64,000 nucleotides of DNA from Gammaproteobacteria bacterium. GTDB lineage: Bacteria > Pseudomonadota > Gammaproteobacteria > Steroidobacterales > GCA-2729495. The translations under genes were made by a program, and so were the position numbers. A model generated the notes under the pieces. The model had not been told where the DNA came from and ran no database searches. It worked only from the letters and a program-made list of their open reading frames with translations. The stretch spans positions 2,425,001 to 2,489,000 of the forward strand of contig CP129466.1 in assembly GCA_030583605.1 (NCBI GenBank), given 5' to 3'. Shown here in pieces: positions 63,737 through 64,000 of the stretch (within the stretch, counting starts at the first letter, position 1; each line of letters begins with the position of its first letter).

Positions 63737-64000
63737 CGGTTTGCCGACCGCCTTGAACACGCGCGCCATGTACTGTGCCGCATCCGCACCCGGTTCCTCG
63801 ACGGACTCGGGCGCAATACCGGCCAGCGCCTTCGCCAGCGCCTTCTTGAACTCGACCTGCATGGCGCGCGAGATCTGGATGCGCTGTGCCTGCGGCGACC
63901 CGGCCCCGTGCAGCGACTCGGTGAGATAACCGACGGCGTTTCGCCCGAGCGTCATGTTCTCGATGAGCCGCAGGATGCGCAGCCGGTCTTCGGTCGGGAT
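63734..64000 (-). CDS. C-terminus of an HpaB/4-hydroxybutyryl-CoA dehydratase-like enzyme (cut by window edge)
   Basis: The minus-strand frame is open from the right edge to a TAG at 63734-63736, giving about 88 residues: TEDRLRILRLIENMTLGRNA, VGYLTESLHGAGSPQAQRIQ and a helical tail ending ARVFKAVGKP. The GYLTES.HGAGSPQAQRI block is typical of the C-terminal domain of 4-hydroxybutyryl-CoA dehydratase and related 4-hydroxyphenylacetate 3-hydroxylase (HpaB) flavoproteins. Which of the two cannot be told from the tail. An internal ATG at 63955 is not the start. Confidence 0.65.
   Translation of the reverse strand: MPTEDRLRILRLIENMTLGRNAVGYLTESLHGAGSPQAQRIQISRAMQVEFKKALAKALAGIAPESVEEPGADAAQYMARVFKAVGKP

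Overview
The window is a high-G+C stretch of bacterial chromosome, almost certainly from a gammaproteobacterium. The evidence is AvtA, GluQ, OxyR (with its cysteine pair), UspE-like and RhlE-like proteins that read close to enterobacterial forms, a GlyGly-CTERM sorting tail, and REP-type palindromes of the GTAGGAGCG...CGCGAC kind. Genus cannot be fixed from sequence alone. The gene content (TonB-dependent receptor, Rieske oxygenase, two flavin-dependent LLM oxidoreductases, several aldehyde/alcohol dehydrogenases, UbiD and ThDP enzymes, TetR, MFS pumps) suggests a free-living heterotroph that degrades organic, perhaps hydrophobic or aromatic, compounds.

Layout. 0-5.8 kb: an unknown polytopic membrane protein, a transglutaminase/TPR lipoprotein, a DUF411 protein, a malonyltransferase-like enzyme, and a peroxiredoxin-glutaredoxin hybrid divergent from oxyR. 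6.3-15.4 kb: TonB-dependent receptor, tandem universal stress protein, frmA, avtA, gluQ and the first LLM oxidoreductase. 15.8-22 kb: aldo/keto reductase, a Tat-signal ThDP enzyme, TetR coupled to a second copy of the unknown membrane family, and an MFS pump. 22.6-30.9 kb: aldehyde dehydrogenase, TVP38 plus flavin disulfide reductase pair, a MacAB-like export operon and a Rieske oxygenase ending in a strong terminator. 31.6-36 kb: bioF-bioD-bioA and the second LLM paralogue. 36-45 kb: secreted GlyGly-CTERM metalloprotease, propeller lipoprotein, SIMPL protein, DedA, MelB-type transporter, FlK-like thioesterase, bactofilin-like membrane protein and RhlE helicase. 45.1-46.5 kb: an IS1111-group IS110-family element inserted in a REP sequence. 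46.6-53 kb: membrane protein, HDOD protein, REP array, Tat-signal UbiD enzyme, then a patchwork segment (coiled-coil protein, HNH nuclease, truncated folE, fragment of a four-helix-bundle gene) bounded by 27-bp direct repeats. 53-61 kb: a probable cAMP signalling neighbourhood with a FecR-TPR-beta-barrel fusion, CHASE2 adenylate cyclase, secreted TPR protein and Crp-like regulator. 62-64 kb: aldehyde dehydrogenase, a tandem REP array and the C-terminus of an HpaB/4-hydroxybutyryl-CoA-dehydratase-like enzyme cut by the window edge.

Most notable: (1) a family of mosaic intergenic elements with imperfect terminal inverted repeats and a covarying hairpin, at least six copies; (2) the FecR-TPR-barrel/CHASE2 cyclase/Crp neighbourhood; (3) the IS1111 element whose empty REP target can be rebuilt with a CT core, with a candidate bridge-RNA segment that matches the target; (4) two members of an unrecognised membrane protein family, one coupled to a TetR gene; (5) two decarboxylase-type enzymes (ThDP and UbiD) carrying Tat signals. 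No rRNA, tRNA or CRISPR array was seen.
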